Origin: Paratissierella segnis | Lineage (GTDB): Bacteria > Bacillota > Clostridia > Tissierellales > Tissierellaceae | Direction: 5' to 3' | NCBI RefSeq assembly: GCF_014385195.1 | Contig: NZ_JACRTG010000034.1 | Location: 62,001-126,000 of the forward strand | Length of the DNA stretch: 64,000 nt | Part shown: positions 6,994-16,170 of the stretch, piece after piece | Position numbering within the stretch: the first letter of the stretch is position 1 | Layout: every line of letters starts with the position of its first letter | Translations under genes and position numbers: made by a program | The notes under the pieces: model-generated | Database searches by the model: none | Told to the model about the DNA's origin: nothing | The model's input: only the letters and a program-made list of their open reading frames with translations

Positions 6994-8286
6994 TTAAAGT
7001 TGTTTTGCTATCTTCCTTACTTCACCTATCAAATAAAGTGAGCCTCCAAATACTATTAGGTCTTTCTCATCTGCTATTTCAAAAGCCTTTAAGACGGCAT
7101 TTTTTATATTTTTTTCTACATACACCTTTTCATTATAATTTCTAATTAAATTACCTAAATCTTCAGCACTTAATTTCCTAGGCATATCCACTTCTGTAAC
7201 CACTATTTCATCAGCCTTTGGGATTAATACATCAACCATATGCTTATAGTCTTTATCCTTTAATACCCCAATTCCAAGAATTAATCTATTGTATTTAAAA
7301 AGATCTATCGCTTTTGTTAATTGATTGATTCCTTGTACATTGTGCGCTCCATCTATTAAGAAAGTTGGGTTTGTCCTTATTACTTCCAGTCTTCCCTTCC
7401 ACCTTGTATGCATAAGCCCTTTGTAAATAGACTCATCGGAAATACTTATCAACTTATTTTCTCTTAATACAATCAATGTTGTTACTGCTAAGGAGGCATT
7501 GAAGATTTGGTATTCGCCTAATAAGGATATTTTCAAATTTTCTAAAACAACATTATTGTATTTAAAATCAAATACGCTTCCCTTATTATTCTCTTCTTTT
7601 ATTTTAACATTTTCCATTTCTGTTAGATAAAATTTTGCATTCATTTCTTTAGATACATCTTTTAGAACCTGCAGTGCTTCCTCATTTTGGGGGTAAGACA
7701 CTACTATTCCATTTTTTTTGATAATTCCCGATTTTTGATATGCAATTTTACCAAGAGTATCTCCCAGAACTTCAATATGGTCATAATCTATAGTAGTTAT
7801 AACTGATGCAAGGGATTCATCTATGATATTTGTAGAATCATATCTTCCTCCTAAGCCAACTTCTAATATGACATAATCTACATTCTCTTCTTTATAATAT
7901 AAAAAAGCTATAGCTGTTATAATTTCAAAGGTGGTTGGATGAAGTAGCCCTTCAGATACCATTATGTCGGCTTTTTCACGTACCATATCAGTGATTCTTG
8001 CTAATGTTTCATCCGGTATATCTTCTCCGTTTATTTGAATTCTTTCATTGAACCTTTCCAAATAAGGAGAAGTATATAGACCTACTTTGTATCCTTCGCT
8101 CCTAAGACAATGATAAAGATAAGATGAAGTGGAGCCTTTTCCGTTCGTGCCTCCAACATGGATATATTTTAGTACCTTATGAGGATTGCCTAAAAGCTCC
8201 AATAAACGTCCAACTGATTCCAGTCCCAATCTGGATCCGTACTTATCCTTGTCATTAATATAATCAAGTGCCTCCTCGTAGTTCAA
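6994..8286 (-). CDS. folC: bifunctional folylpolyglutamate/dihydrofolate synthase
   Basis: A 430-residue Mur-ligase-family enzyme that adds glutamate to dihydropteroate and to reduced folates. The ATP-binding loop G-T-N-G-K-G-S-T is at residues 46-53. L-D-A/V-G-L-G-G-R-Y-D-S-T-N style residues appear as V-G-L-G-G-R-Y-D-S-T-N near residue 144, and the C-terminal domain carries L-I-D-G-A-H-N. The length is normal. It lies 12 bases downstream of valS, a very common Firmicute arrangement, and should be transcribed with it under T-box control. A terminator follows directly. Confidence 0.95.
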   Translation of the reverse strand: MNYEEALDYINDKDKYGSRLGLESVGRLLELLGNPHKVLKYIHVGGTNGKGSTSSYLYHCLRSEGYKVGLYTSPYLERFNERIQINGEDIPDETLARITDMVREKADIMVSEGLLHPTTFEIITAIAFLYYKEENVDYVILEVGLGGRYDSTNIIDESLASVITTIDYDHIEVLGDTLGKIAYQKSGIIKKNGIVVSYPQNEEALQVLKDVSKEMNAKFYLTEMENVKIKEENNKGSVFDFKYNNVVLENLKISLLGEYQIFNASLAVTTLIVLRENKLISISDESIYKGLMHTRWKGRLEVIRTNPTFLIDGAHNVQGINQLTKAIDLFKYNRLILGIGVLKDKDYKHMVDVLIPKADEIVVTEVDMPRKLSAEDLGNLIRNYNEKVYVEKNIKNAVLKAFEIADEKDLIVFGGSLYLIGEVRKIAKQL

Positions 8287-8298
8287 CCTTTTTCCCTC

Positions 8299-10950
8299 CT
8301 ATCTATTGTTTTTTATAACATCTAATCTTTCAATGACCAGATTTAGCATATCTTCATATTTCTTTTGCTTTTCTCTTTCCTCTTCAACGACTTTAGCAGG
8401 AGCTTTTTTCACAAATCCTTCGTTTGAAAGCTTGCCTATTACGCGTTTTATTTCCCCTTCTAACTTTTCTTTATCTTTTTCTAGCCTTTCTATTTCTTTC
8501 TCATAGTCTATCAAATCCTTCAATGGTAAAAATACTTCACATCCATCCAATACTATGGAAATATTGTCTTCACCTACAGTCGCCTTGTCATTAAATATTT
8601 GGATATCTTCGGCACTTGCTAAATTAATAAAATATCTCCTTCCTATTTCTACAATTCTTTTTATATCATTATCATTAGTAACAAAGATTATCTTTGCTTT
8701 TTTAGAAGGTACAATATTCATCTCGGCTCTTGCATTTCTTATGCTCTTTATTGCAGTTTTAATATACTCTATGGCCATTTCAGATTCTTCAAAATTGAAA
8801 TCTATATTATAAAGAGGCCAGCCTTCAATAATTAGAGCATTATCATTGTCTGGTAGATGCTGCCATATTTCTTCCGTTATAAAAGGCATAAATGGATGAA
8901 GAAGCTTTAAAATACCCTTAAGGACATAGCTAAGAACATTTTGTGCAATCAATTTGCTGTCTCCGTCTTCCCCATACAGCCTGGATTTTACCATTTCAAT
9001 ATACCAATCACAATATTCATCCCAGATGAAATCATATATACCTTGTGCAGCGAACCCTATTTCATATTTACCCAAATTTTCTGTTACATCCTTTATTAGG
9101 CTATTTAATTTGGACAAAATCCATTTGTCCTCTTCCTCCAATTTATCTAAGTCTAAATCATCATGGATTACATCCTCTTGTAAATTCATCAAAACAAATC
9201 TAGTTGCATTCCAAAGTTTATTTGCAAAATTTCTATTTGCTTCAACTCTTTCCATGTAAAATCTCATATCATTTCCAGGTGAATTCCCCGTTACTAAGGT
9301 AAATCTTAAAGCGTCTGCTCCATATTCATCAATAACTTCCAGAGGGTCTATTCCGTTACCCAAGGATTTGCTCATCTTTCTGCCTTGAGAGTCTCTTACA
9401 AGTCCTGTCAGGAATACATCTTTGAATGGAAGCTCTCCCATCTGTTCAATACTTGAAAATACCATTCGAATTACCCAGAAGAATATGATATCATACCCTG
9501 TAACTAAGACATCTGTAGGGAAGAAATATTCCAAATCCTCCGTTTTTTCAGGCCAGCCCAAAGTGGAGAAAGGCCAAAGTGCAGAGGAAAACCAAGTGTC
9601 CAATGTATCAGTATCTTGATATACATTTTTGCTATTGCATTTTGGGCATTGTTCTACTTTTGTTCTTGAGACTATTATCTCATTACAATCCTCGCAGTAA
9701 TAAACCGGAAGTCTATGACCCCACCACAGCTGTCTTGAAATACACCAGTCTTTAATATTTTCAAGCCAATTTACATATATTTTCCCAAACCTCTCCGGAA
9801 TAAAATGCAATTCGCCCTTCTTATATGCTTCAAGAGCCGGTTTAGCCAAAGGTTCCATCTTTACAAACCATTGTTTTGAAATTATAGGCTCTATTATGGT
9901 CTTACATCTTTCACAATGTCCAATGGCATTGTCATGCTCCTTTATCTCAACCAAATATCCTTGATCTTTCAAATCTTCTATGATTTTCTTCCTTGCTTCA
10001 TATCTGTCAAGCCCTTCATATATTCCGCCATTTTCATTGATCTTTCCATCTTCATCTATTACAACACACTGCCCTAGGTTGAATCTTTCACCGACTTCAA
10101 AGTCATTGGGATCATGAGAAGGCGTTATCTTTACAGCACCTGTTCCAAATTCCATATCTACATAGTTATCAGCTATTACAGGTATTTCTTTATTTACCAG
10201 TGGAAGTATCAGAGTCTTCCCTACAAGGTGTTTGTATCTTTCATCATCAGGATGAACTGCTACTGCCAAGTCTCCCAGCATAGTCTCCGGTCTGGTAGTC
10301 GCTATGGTTATACTTTCAGAACTTCCTTTGATTGTGTATCTGATCGACCAGATATACCCATGGGAATCCTCATGCTCAACTTCGGCATCAGATATTGCTG
10401 TATGACAATTTGGGCACCAGTTAATAATCCTATCTCCCCTATAAATTAGCCCCTTATCATATAATCTAATAAATACTTCCTCTACTGCTTTGCTTAAAGT
10501 TTCATCTAATGTAAACCTGTCTCTAGACCAATCACAGGATACACCAAGTTTCTTCAGTTGAGTCTTTATCGTTCCACCATATAAATGAGTCCACTCCCAA
10601 GCTTCATCAAGAAATTTCTCTCTTCCAAGCTCTTCCTTTGATTTCCCTTCCGTTTTAATCTTCTCAACTACCTTTGCTTCTGTAGATATGCTTGCATGGT
10701 CGGTTCCCGGAAGCCAAAGGGCTTCATATCCCTCCATACGTTTCCATCTTATCAAAATATCTTGAATAGTATTATTTAACGCATGACCCATATGAAGATT
10801 TCCCGTAACATTTGGAGGGGGCATCATAATAGTATAGGGTTTTTTAGTCTTATCAACTTTAGGTGTAAAATATCCATTTTCACTCCAATACTCATAAATC
10901 CTATCTTCAAAATCTTTCGGATTATACGTTTTTGATAAATTTTCCAGCAT
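8299..10950 (-). CDS. valS: valyl-tRNA synthetase
   Basis: An 883-residue class Ia synthetase charging tRNA-Val. The HIGH motif reads H-M-G-H at residues 53-56 within P-P-P-N-V-T-G-N-L, and K-M-S-K-S is near residue 525. The large editing domain (T-T-R-P-E-T-M-L-G-D) is present, followed by the anticodon-binding domain and the C-terminal coiled-coil arm (repeated K/E from about residue 810). The length is typical. An AAGGAGG box precedes the ATG, and a T-box leader with its own consensus promoter controls the gene; folC follows. Confidence 0.98.
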   Translation of the reverse strand: MLENLSKTYNPKDFEDRIYEYWSENGYFTPKVDKTKKPYTIMMPPPNVTGNLHMGHALNNTIQDILIRWKRMEGYEALWLPGTDHASISTEAKVVEKIKTEGKSKEELGREKFLDEAWEWTHLYGGTIKTQLKKLGVSCDWSRDRFTLDETLSKAVEEVFIRLYDKGLIYRGDRIINWCPNCHTAISDAEVEHEDSHGYIWSIRYTIKGSSESITIATTRPETMLGDLAVAVHPDDERYKHLVGKTLILPLVNKEIPVIADNYVDMEFGTGAVKITPSHDPNDFEVGERFNLGQCVVIDEDGKINENGGIYEGLDRYEARKKIIEDLKDQGYLVEIKEHDNAIGHCERCKTIIEPIISKQWFVKMEPLAKPALEAYKKGELHFIPERFGKIYVNWLENIKDWCISRQLWWGHRLPVYYCEDCNEIIVSRTKVEQCPKCNSKNVYQDTDTLDTWFSSALWPFSTLGWPEKTEDLEYFFPTDVLVTGYDIIFFWVIRMVFSSIEQMGELPFKDVFLTGLVRDSQGRKMSKSLGNGIDPLEVIDEYGADALRFTLVTGNSPGNDMRFYMERVEANRNFANKLWNATRFVLMNLQEDVIHDDLDLDKLEEEDKWILSKLNSLIKDVTENLGKYEIGFAAQGIYDFIWDEYCDWYIEMVKSRLYGEDGDSKLIAQNVLSYVLKGILKLLHPFMPFITEEIWQHLPDNDNALIIEGWPLYNIDFNFEESEMAIEYIKTAIKSIRNARAEMNIVPSKKAKIIFVTNDNDIKRIVEIGRRYFINLASAEDIQIFNDKATVGEDNISIVLDGCEVFLPLKDLIDYEKEIERLEKDKEKLEGEIKRVIGKLSNEGFVKKAPAKVVEEEREKQKKYEDMLNLVIERLDVIKNNR

Positions 10951-10965
10951 ATACTTTCCTCCTTA

Positions 10966-11210
10966 AAAAATAAATCCCTTCGTCAAAATATAAGGACGAA
11001 GGGCATCGCGGTACCACCTTGATTCCATATTAAAAAAATATGGCTCTTAAAATATATAACGGTAATTGCCGTTTAAACCTACTAAAGTTTCAGTTTAAAT
11101 ACTCCAAAGCTACCTTCAACGATTAGAGCCTTAAGGTCTTCCACCATATGACCTTTTCTCTTTAAAGGATACCCGTCTACTCCTCTTTATCAGCGTAATT
11201 TTTAATTAGT
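10966..11210 (-). promoter_or_regulatory. T-box riboswitch (valine) with terminator
   Basis: The leader transcript contains the conserved antiterminator sequence AAGGTGGTACCGCG (11020..11007), which pairs with uncharged tRNA. The competing terminator stem is CCCTTCGTC / GACGAAGGG (11003..10995 and 10984..10976), followed by ATTTATTTTTT. Upstream, AGGAGTAGAC and the stem I region are visible. The likely specifier is GTA (11113..11111) in the context TGAAG-GTA-GC, a valine codon. Uncharged tRNA-Val would permit transcription of valS and folC. Confidence 0.9.
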
Positions 11211-11216
11211 GCATTA

Positions 11217-11245
11217 ATTATAATCATATAAAAATTATTTGTCAA
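11217..11245 (-). promoter_or_regulatory. consensus sigma-A promoter of the valS leader
   Basis: A perfect TTGACA (11245..11240), a 17-base spacer and a perfect TATAAT (11222..11217) on the minus strand, about seven bases before the inferred start of the T-box RNA. It lies immediately after the pgsA stop codon. Confidence 0.9.
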
Positions 11246-11249
11246 TAAT

Positions 11250-11780
11250 TTATGATTGATTCTTAATAGAATACAATGAAATCTTCAAATAATTATAAAA
11301 AGCTACTAGATTTATAATCAATGTTATGGTTAATAAGATATATGATATATTCTTAGGAACCCTTAAAACGATTGAAAAAATTGATATGTATAAAAATACA
11401 GTACCCGCCTTTCCATATGGTTTTGCCGGTATAACTATATTATCACGTCTTAGATATAGAAATGCCGCTCCGAATATCATAATCAGCTCTTTGATCAAAA
11501 AGGGGATTAGAATCCACAATGGTATAAGCTTAACCGTTGTAAAGCTTATAAGCACTGCAAAGCTCATCAATTTATCAGCAAGAGGATCGAGCATCGCTCC
11601 TAACTTGGATGTAAGATTATATTTTCTGGCTATATATCCATCCAATATATCTGAAATCCCTGCTAACAAAAAAATTAACCCGGAATACAAAATACGATTT
11701 TCAATATCTGAATGAAAAACTAATAAAAAAACCGGAATCAAAAATAATCTAAATATAGATATCAAGTTTGGAATTTTCAA
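11250..11780 (-). CDS. pgsA: CDP-diacylglycerol-glycerol-3-phosphate 3-phosphatidyltransferase
   Basis: A 176-residue integral membrane enzyme of the CDP-alcohol phosphatidyltransferase family, making phosphatidylglycerol phosphate. The signature D-G-x2-A-R-x8-G-x3-D-x3-D is complete (D47, G48, A51, R52, G61, D65, D69). About five hydrophobic segments surround it. A close paralogue making another phospholipid cannot be excluded, but N-terminal P-N-L-I-S-I-F-R is typical of PgsA. The gene stands alone, between the valS leader and the divergent lipoprotein gene. Confidence 0.88.
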   Translation of the reverse strand: MKIPNLISIFRLFLIPVFLLVFHSDIENRILYSGLIFLLAGISDILDGYIARKYNLTSKLGAMLDPLADKLMSFAVLISFTTVKLIPLWILIPFLIKELIMIFGAAFLYLRRDNIVIPAKPYGKAGTVFLYISIFSIVLRVPKNISYILLTITLIINLVAFYNYLKISLYSIKNQS

Positions 11781-11884
11781 GCATTTAACCTCCTTAAGTC
11801 TAAATTCCCAGTAACCATAAAAATAATTTAGAATATTATAGCTATTAACTAATCATATTATTATATTATCCGAGGAGGGATAGG

Positions 11885-12892
11885 ATGTCAAAGGTTTTTA
11901 AAAGATTTGTCTTAATTTTTAGCATACTTTTATTGGTTGTTTTTGTCATGACTGGCTGCAAAGGCGAAAACAAGCTGCAAAAAATTCGTTTAGTTGAGGT
12001 AACTCATTCATTGTTTTATACGCCTCAATATGTAGCAATAGAAAAAGGGTTCTTTGCCGAGGAAGGCTTGGAAATCGAACTCATAAACGGAAAAGGCGCG
12101 GATAAGGTAATGGCAACACTATTAAGCAATGAAGCTGAAATAGGCTTTATGGGTCCGGAAGCAACAGTTTATGTTTTTAATCAAGGCAGAGAAGATTATG
12201 TGGTCAATTTCGCACAACTTACACAAAGAGACGGATCTTTTTTAGTTGGGAGAGAAAAAGACGATAATTTTACATGGGATAAATTAAAAGGTAAAGAAGT
12301 TCTTGGTGGCAGAAAAGGCGGGATGCCTGAAATGACCCTAGAATATGTTATCAAGAATAATGGTTTGAAAATCCCTGAAGATGTAAATGTCAGAACAGAT
12401 GTACAATTTGATGTGCTGGCAGGTGCTTTTGTTGGCGGAGAAGGAGATTATGTATCATTGTTTGAACCTGTAGGCGCACAATTGGAAAAGGAAGACAAAG
12501 GATATGTTGTAGCCTCAATAGGTGAAGCAGGCGGATACATCCCTTATACATGCTATTCAGCTACAAGAGAATACATGGAGAAAAGTCCGGAAGTAGTTCA
12601 AAAGTTTACAAATGCTCTTTATAAAGCAATGGTTTGGGTTCAGGAAAATTCTAATGAAGCAGTTGCCGAAGCAGTTAGACCTCAATTCCCTGACACAGAT
12701 ATGGATGTATTGAAGACATTAGTAGATAGATATAGATCCCAAGATTCTTGGAAGCCTGATTTGATAATTACTGAAGAAGGATTAAATCGTATGATGGATA
12801 TTATGGAATTGGCTGGTGAGTTAGACAAAAGGGCGGATTATGAAAAGATAGTAACTACTCAATTTGCTGAAAAAGCAATGCAAGGTAAATAA
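11885..12892 (+). CDS. ABC transporter substrate-binding lipoprotein (NMT1/SsuA/ThiY-like)
   Basis: A 335-residue lipoprotein precursor: a hydrophobic signal (residues 8-22) ends in lipobox V-M-T-G-C with the modified Cys at 25. The mature part fits the NMT1/SsuA-like periplasmic fold (H-S-L-F-Y-T-P-Q-Y-V-A-I-E-K-G-F-F near residue 40, then G-L-E-I-E-L). Relatives bind thiamine precursors, taurine, nitrate or aromatic sulfonates; ligand is not predictable here. No permease or ATPase gene is adjacent: the upstream gene is divergent and trpS is convergent. GGAGGGATAGG precedes the ATG. Confidence 0.85.
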   Translation: MSKVFKRFVLIFSILLLVVFVMTGCKGENKLQKIRLVEVTHSLFYTPQYVAIEKGFFAEEGLEIELINGKGADKVMATLLSNEAEIGFMGPEATVYVFNQGREDYVVNFAQLTQRDGSFLVGREKDDNFTWDKLKGKEVLGGRKGGMPEMTLEYVIKNNGLKIPEDVNVRTDVQFDVLAGAFVGGEGDYVSLFEPVGAQLEKEDKGYVVASIGEAGGYIPYTCYSATREYMEKSPEVVQKFTNALYKAMVWVQENSNEAVAEAVRPQFPDTDMDVLKTLVDRYRSQDSWKPDLIITEEGLNRMMDIMELAGELDKRADYEKIVTTQFAEKAMQGK

Positions 12893-12899
12893 ATAGGAT

Positions 12900-12933
12900 G
12901 GCAGACGGCCCTGTCTGCCCTACTATTTATTTT
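12900..12933. terminator. terminator between the lipoprotein gene and trpS
   Basis: GGCAGAC and GTCTGCC form a seven-base GC-rich stem with a six-base loop, followed on the plus strand by a T-rich run (TATTTATTTTTG). It ends the plus-strand gene. The mirror side (ATCCTATTTATTT) may stop the convergent trpS transcript. Confidence 0.75.
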
Positions 12934-13919
12934 TGTATAAATCCTACTTTTCTATATACCTTTCTTAAAGTCTTTTCAGCTTGATATTTTGCTTTTTCAG
13001 CCCCTCCGGTATAGGTTTTCTCCAGATAATCCTTATTCTTAATCAAATAATTGAATCTATCTTTTATTGGGGACAGTCCTTCGATTATTATCTCAGCTAA
13101 GTCTTCTTTAAATTTACCATAGCCTTGACCTTCGTATTTATTTACTATGTCAGCTATATCCTCATTTGAAAATGTGGAATAAATATTAAGCAAATTCTTT
13201 AATCCCATTTGTTCATCATTGTATGAAATTTCTCCTTTAGAATCAGTAACTGCCCTTTTTATCTTTCTTCTAATAGCATCTTCGCTATCCAATATTAAAA
13301 TATAGCCATTCTCGTCGTTATCAGACTTAGACATTTTTTTCGTTGGATCTTGTAAGCTCATTATCTTTGACCCAAATTCTCTGATCAACGGTTCAGGTAC
13401 TTTAAATGTCTCACTATACCTATTATTAAATCTCTCTGCCAAGTCCCTTGCAAGCTCCAAATGCTGTTTTTGATCCTCACCTACAGGAACAAAATCCGTT
13501 TGATATAACAGTATATCTGCTGCCATTAGAACAGGATAAGTGAATAAACCTGCATTTAAATTTTCATCTGATTTTTTGGATTTTTCTTTAAATTGGGTCA
13601 TTCTATTAAGCTGTCCCATATATGTTATGGTGTCTAAAACCCACGATAGTTCTGCGTGCTGAGGTACATGTGACTGAATAAATAATGTTGATTTTTCAGG
13701 ATCTAATCCACAAGCCATATACAAAGCCAGCACATCAAGGGTTCTTTTCCTCAAATCAGCAGACACCTGAGGTACAGTGATAGCATGTAAATCTACTATG
13801 CAGTAATAACAGTCATACTCATTCTGCAATTCACCAAAATTGCTTAGTGCTCCGATATAATTGCCTATAGTTAGTGCTCCTGATGGTTGAACTCCACTAA
13901 ATACAACTTTTCTTTCCAT
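12927..13919 (-). CDS. trpS: tryptophanyl-tRNA synthetase
   Basis: A 330-residue class Ic synthetase. The HIGH equivalent T-I-G-N is at residues 17-20 after S-G-V-Q-P-S-G, and K-M-S-K-S is at 195-199. The length is typical. AAGGAAG precedes the ATG by about eight bases. A T-box leader with a UGG specifier sits upstream, so the gene responds to tRNA-Trp charging. It is a single-gene unit convergent with the lipoprotein gene. Confidence 0.97.
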   Translation of the reverse strand: MERKVVFSGVQPSGALTIGNYIGALSNFGELQNEYDCYYCIVDLHAITVPQVSADLRKRTLDVLALYMACGLDPEKSTLFIQSHVPQHAELSWVLDTITYMGQLNRMTQFKEKSKKSDENLNAGLFTYPVLMAADILLYQTDFVPVGEDQKQHLELARDLAERFNNRYSETFKVPEPLIREFGSKIMSLQDPTKKMSKSDNDENGYILILDSEDAIRRKIKRAVTDSKGEISYNDEQMGLKNLLNIYSTFSNEDIADIVNKYEGQGYGKFKEDLAEIIIEGLSPIKDRFNYLIKNKDYLEKTYTGGAEKAKYQAEKTLRKVYRKVGFIQK

Positions 13920-13941
13920 ATTAACACTTCCTTATCAAAAA

Positions 13942-14174
13942 TTTAAAAAAGCCTTTCACTCTCTAAAAGAGACGAAAGGTTTCCGCGTTGCCACTCTAAT
14001 TGCTTTATTCTAAAAGCCAACTCTTAATCTTTTATGGGTGATTAACCCTTGCTCTACTTTTTCAAGCAATACTCTCAAGCCCATTCATTATAAAAGTAAC
14101 ATTAGGCTCCCACCATCCCTAATTCGCTTTAGTCCTTTTATATAACTACTATTCTTGATCATCGTTGATATATA
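13942..14174 (-). promoter_or_regulatory. T-box riboswitch (tryptophan) with terminator
   Basis: The antiterminator element reads AGAGTGGCAACGCGG (13996..13982), a variant of the T-box consensus. The terminator has stem CCTTTC / GAAAGG (13979..13974 and 13957..13952) with an inner TCTC / GAGA pairing and a T-run. The candidate specifier TGG (14083..14081) occurs in TGAA-TGG-GC, the same framing as the valine codon of the valS leader, and matches the downstream trpS. Confidence 0.88.
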
Positions 14175-14180
14175 ATATTT

Positions 14181-14208
14181 ATTATATATTAAAAATTGAA
14201 TTTGTAAA
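14181..14208 (-). promoter_or_regulatory. sigma-A promoter of the trpS leader
   Basis: TTTACA (14208..14203), a 16-base spacer and TATAAT (14186..14181) on the minus strand, upstream of the T-box. The rest of the 14175..14294 gap is AT-rich with nothing else recognised. Confidence 0.65.
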
Positions 14209-14294
14209 CCATTCTTTCAATATTTATTAAACTCTCCTTTTTTATATGGATTGTATGTTTATTCTATTTATGCCTCATCCGATACATGATTAAC

Positions 14295-16082
14295 CTATCC
14301 GATAAAATTATTTAAGCTCATTACTGAGTATAAATACGTCAGAGGATTGGTATTTATACTTTCCCCAAAACTATGAATCATCTCATTGTGAATATTAGCA
14401 TATCTCTCTTCACCGGTTAAAACAAACAAGGACATCAAATCTATAAGGGCAAATCCATTTCCTGAAGGAATTGCTCCATCATAATATTCTTTAGGCCTTA
14501 ATACAAGCTTTTCAGAATATTTGCCGTAGAAGTATAATCCTTTATTTTCCCCATCTCCAAATATATCCAGCATATCATCCGTAAGTTTCTTTGCTATATC
14601 CAGATACTTATCATCTAAATTGGCTTTATATATATTGATCAGACCATAGATAAAAAATGCATAGTCCTCAAGATATCCATAATTATAGCTACTTCCATTA
14701 ATATGGGTGGATAGTAAATTCCCATTTTCATCAATAGATTTAGAAATAACAAAGTCTGCTGCCTCCACAGCCTTTTTGATATAAAACTTATTTCCCAATA
14801 ATCTGCCTGCATAAGCAAGACTACCTATTATAAGTCCATTCCAAGAGGTTAATATCTTCTCATCTCTGTGAGGGTTTACCCTTTTTCCCCTATAGGTAAT
14901 AAGCATTTGCAAGATGCTATCTAAAATAGCAGAATCATTAGCATCCATATTTTCAAGGCTGACATTTAGTAGATTTGGAATGTTTTTCCCCTCAAAATTT
15001 CCCTTTTCAGTGATGTCATAATATCTATTAAATAATCCTCCCCACTCTTCACCCAATAAATCTAGTGCTTCATCATAATCAAATAAATAGTATTTACCCT
15101 CTACTCCTTCTGTATCAGCATCTAATGATGAGTAAAATCCTCCATTATCAGCCAATAAATCTCTAATAATAAATTCATATATCTTATTTGCAACTTCCAT
15201 ATAAAAGTCTTTCTTTGTTATCTCATAGGCTTTAATATACACCAAAGACATTAGAGCATTGTCATATAGCATCTTTTCAAAATGAGGCACTAACCATTTT
15301 TCATCTACAGAATATCTAAAAAATCCATAACCTATATGATCGAAGATTCCTCCCTTATACATATTTACTAGAGTAGTTTCCACTATATTTAAAGCAGATT
15401 CATCAAATTTCATTTCATGATAATTTAGAAGATATAATAAATATTGAGGCATAGGAAATTTAGGAGATGTTCCAAATCCTCCATGTTTTTTATCATATAG
15501 ATTTTCAAGTACATCTTTTACAGTATCAAAAATCGTTGCATCTACATTTCCTGCTTTTGAATCATCACTATATTTTTGTACTTCCGTAAAGATATGATTG
15601 CTTTCATCAATGACCTTTTTATTGTTTTTTTGCCATATAGTACTTAAAGTGTTTAACAAATCTATAATCCCTATCATCCTATTTTTTGTTGTTTTGGGAA
15701 AATATGTCCCAATGTAAAATGGTTTCCCTTCAGGGGTAGCTATTACATTTAAAGGCCATCCTGCAGAACCCATCATAGCTTCTGCAAATGTCATATAAAC
15801 TTTATCTATATCAGGTCGTTCTTCTCTATCAACTTTTATAGGTATAAAGTGTTTATTTAACACATCTGCCACATCATTATCATTAAATGATTCCCTATTC
15901 ATCACATGACACCAATGGCATACGGAATAACCGATGGATATAAACAAAGGCTTGTTTTCAGACCTAGCTTTAGTTAGAGCTTCTTCACCCCATGGATACC
16001 ATTGAACAGGATTGTAAGCATGTTGCAGAAGATAAGGACTTTTTCCATTTATTAATCTATTAGGTATATTAGCATCAGGCAC
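14295..16082 (-). CDS. thioredoxin-domain protein, YyaL/DUF255 family
   Basis: About 595 residues. The N-terminal thioredoxin-like (DUF255, spermatogenesis-associated protein 20-like) domain contains C-H-W-C-H-V-M (first Cys about residue 55). It is followed by an (alpha/alpha)6-type barrel resembling N-acylglucosamine epimerase/cellobiose epimerase enzymes (P-H-F-E-K-M-L-Y-D-N-A, T-S-W-N-G-L). The molecular function of the family is unsettled. I place the start at a GTG (16082) with GAAGGA upstream, giving M-P-D-A-N-I-P-N-R-L-I; an ATG at 16106 has no ribosome binding site and abuts a TATAAT. The C-terminus is somewhat shorter than in many relatives of about 670 residues. Confidence 0.85.
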   Translation of the reverse strand: MPDANIPNRLINGKSPYLLQHAYNPVQWYPWGEEALTKARSENKPLFISIGYSVCHWCHVMNRESFNDNDVADVLNKHFIPIKVDREERPDIDKVYMTFAEAMMGSAGWPLNVIATPEGKPFYIGTYFPKTTKNRMIGIIDLLNTLSTIWQKNNKKVIDESNHIFTEVQKYSDDSKAGNVDATIFDTVKDVLENLYDKKHGGFGTSPKFPMPQYLLYLLNYHEMKFDESALNIVETTLVNMYKGGIFDHIGYGFFRYSVDEKWLVPHFEKMLYDNALMSLVYIKAYEITKKDFYMEVANKIYEFIIRDLLADNGGFYSSLDADTEGVEGKYYLFDYDEALDLLGEEWGGLFNRYYDITEKGNFEGKNIPNLLNVSLENMDANDSAILDSILQMLITYRGKRVNPHRDEKILTSWNGLIIGSLAYAGRLLGNKFYIKKAVEAADFVISKSIDENGNLLSTHINGSSYNYGYLEDYAFFIYGLINIYKANLDDKYLDIAKKLTDDMLDIFGDGENKGLYFYGKYSEKLVLRPKEYYDGAIPSGNGFALIDLMSLFVLTGEERYANIHNEMIHSFGESINTNPLTYLYSVMSLNNFIG

Positions 16083-16123
16083 AGCATCACTTCCTTCACT
16101 TAGCATTTGATATTATTATACCC

Positions 16124-16166
16124 AAAAAAAGAGGATACAACTTTTATAAGTAATATCCTCTTTTTC
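16124..16166 (-). terminator. terminator of the 2-hydroxyacid dehydrogenase gene
   Basis: On the minus strand AAAGAGGATA pairs with TATCCTCTTT across a 17-base loop, followed by a run of T. It lies directly after the dehydrogenase stop codon. Confidence 0.8.
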
Positions 16167-16170
16167 TTTA

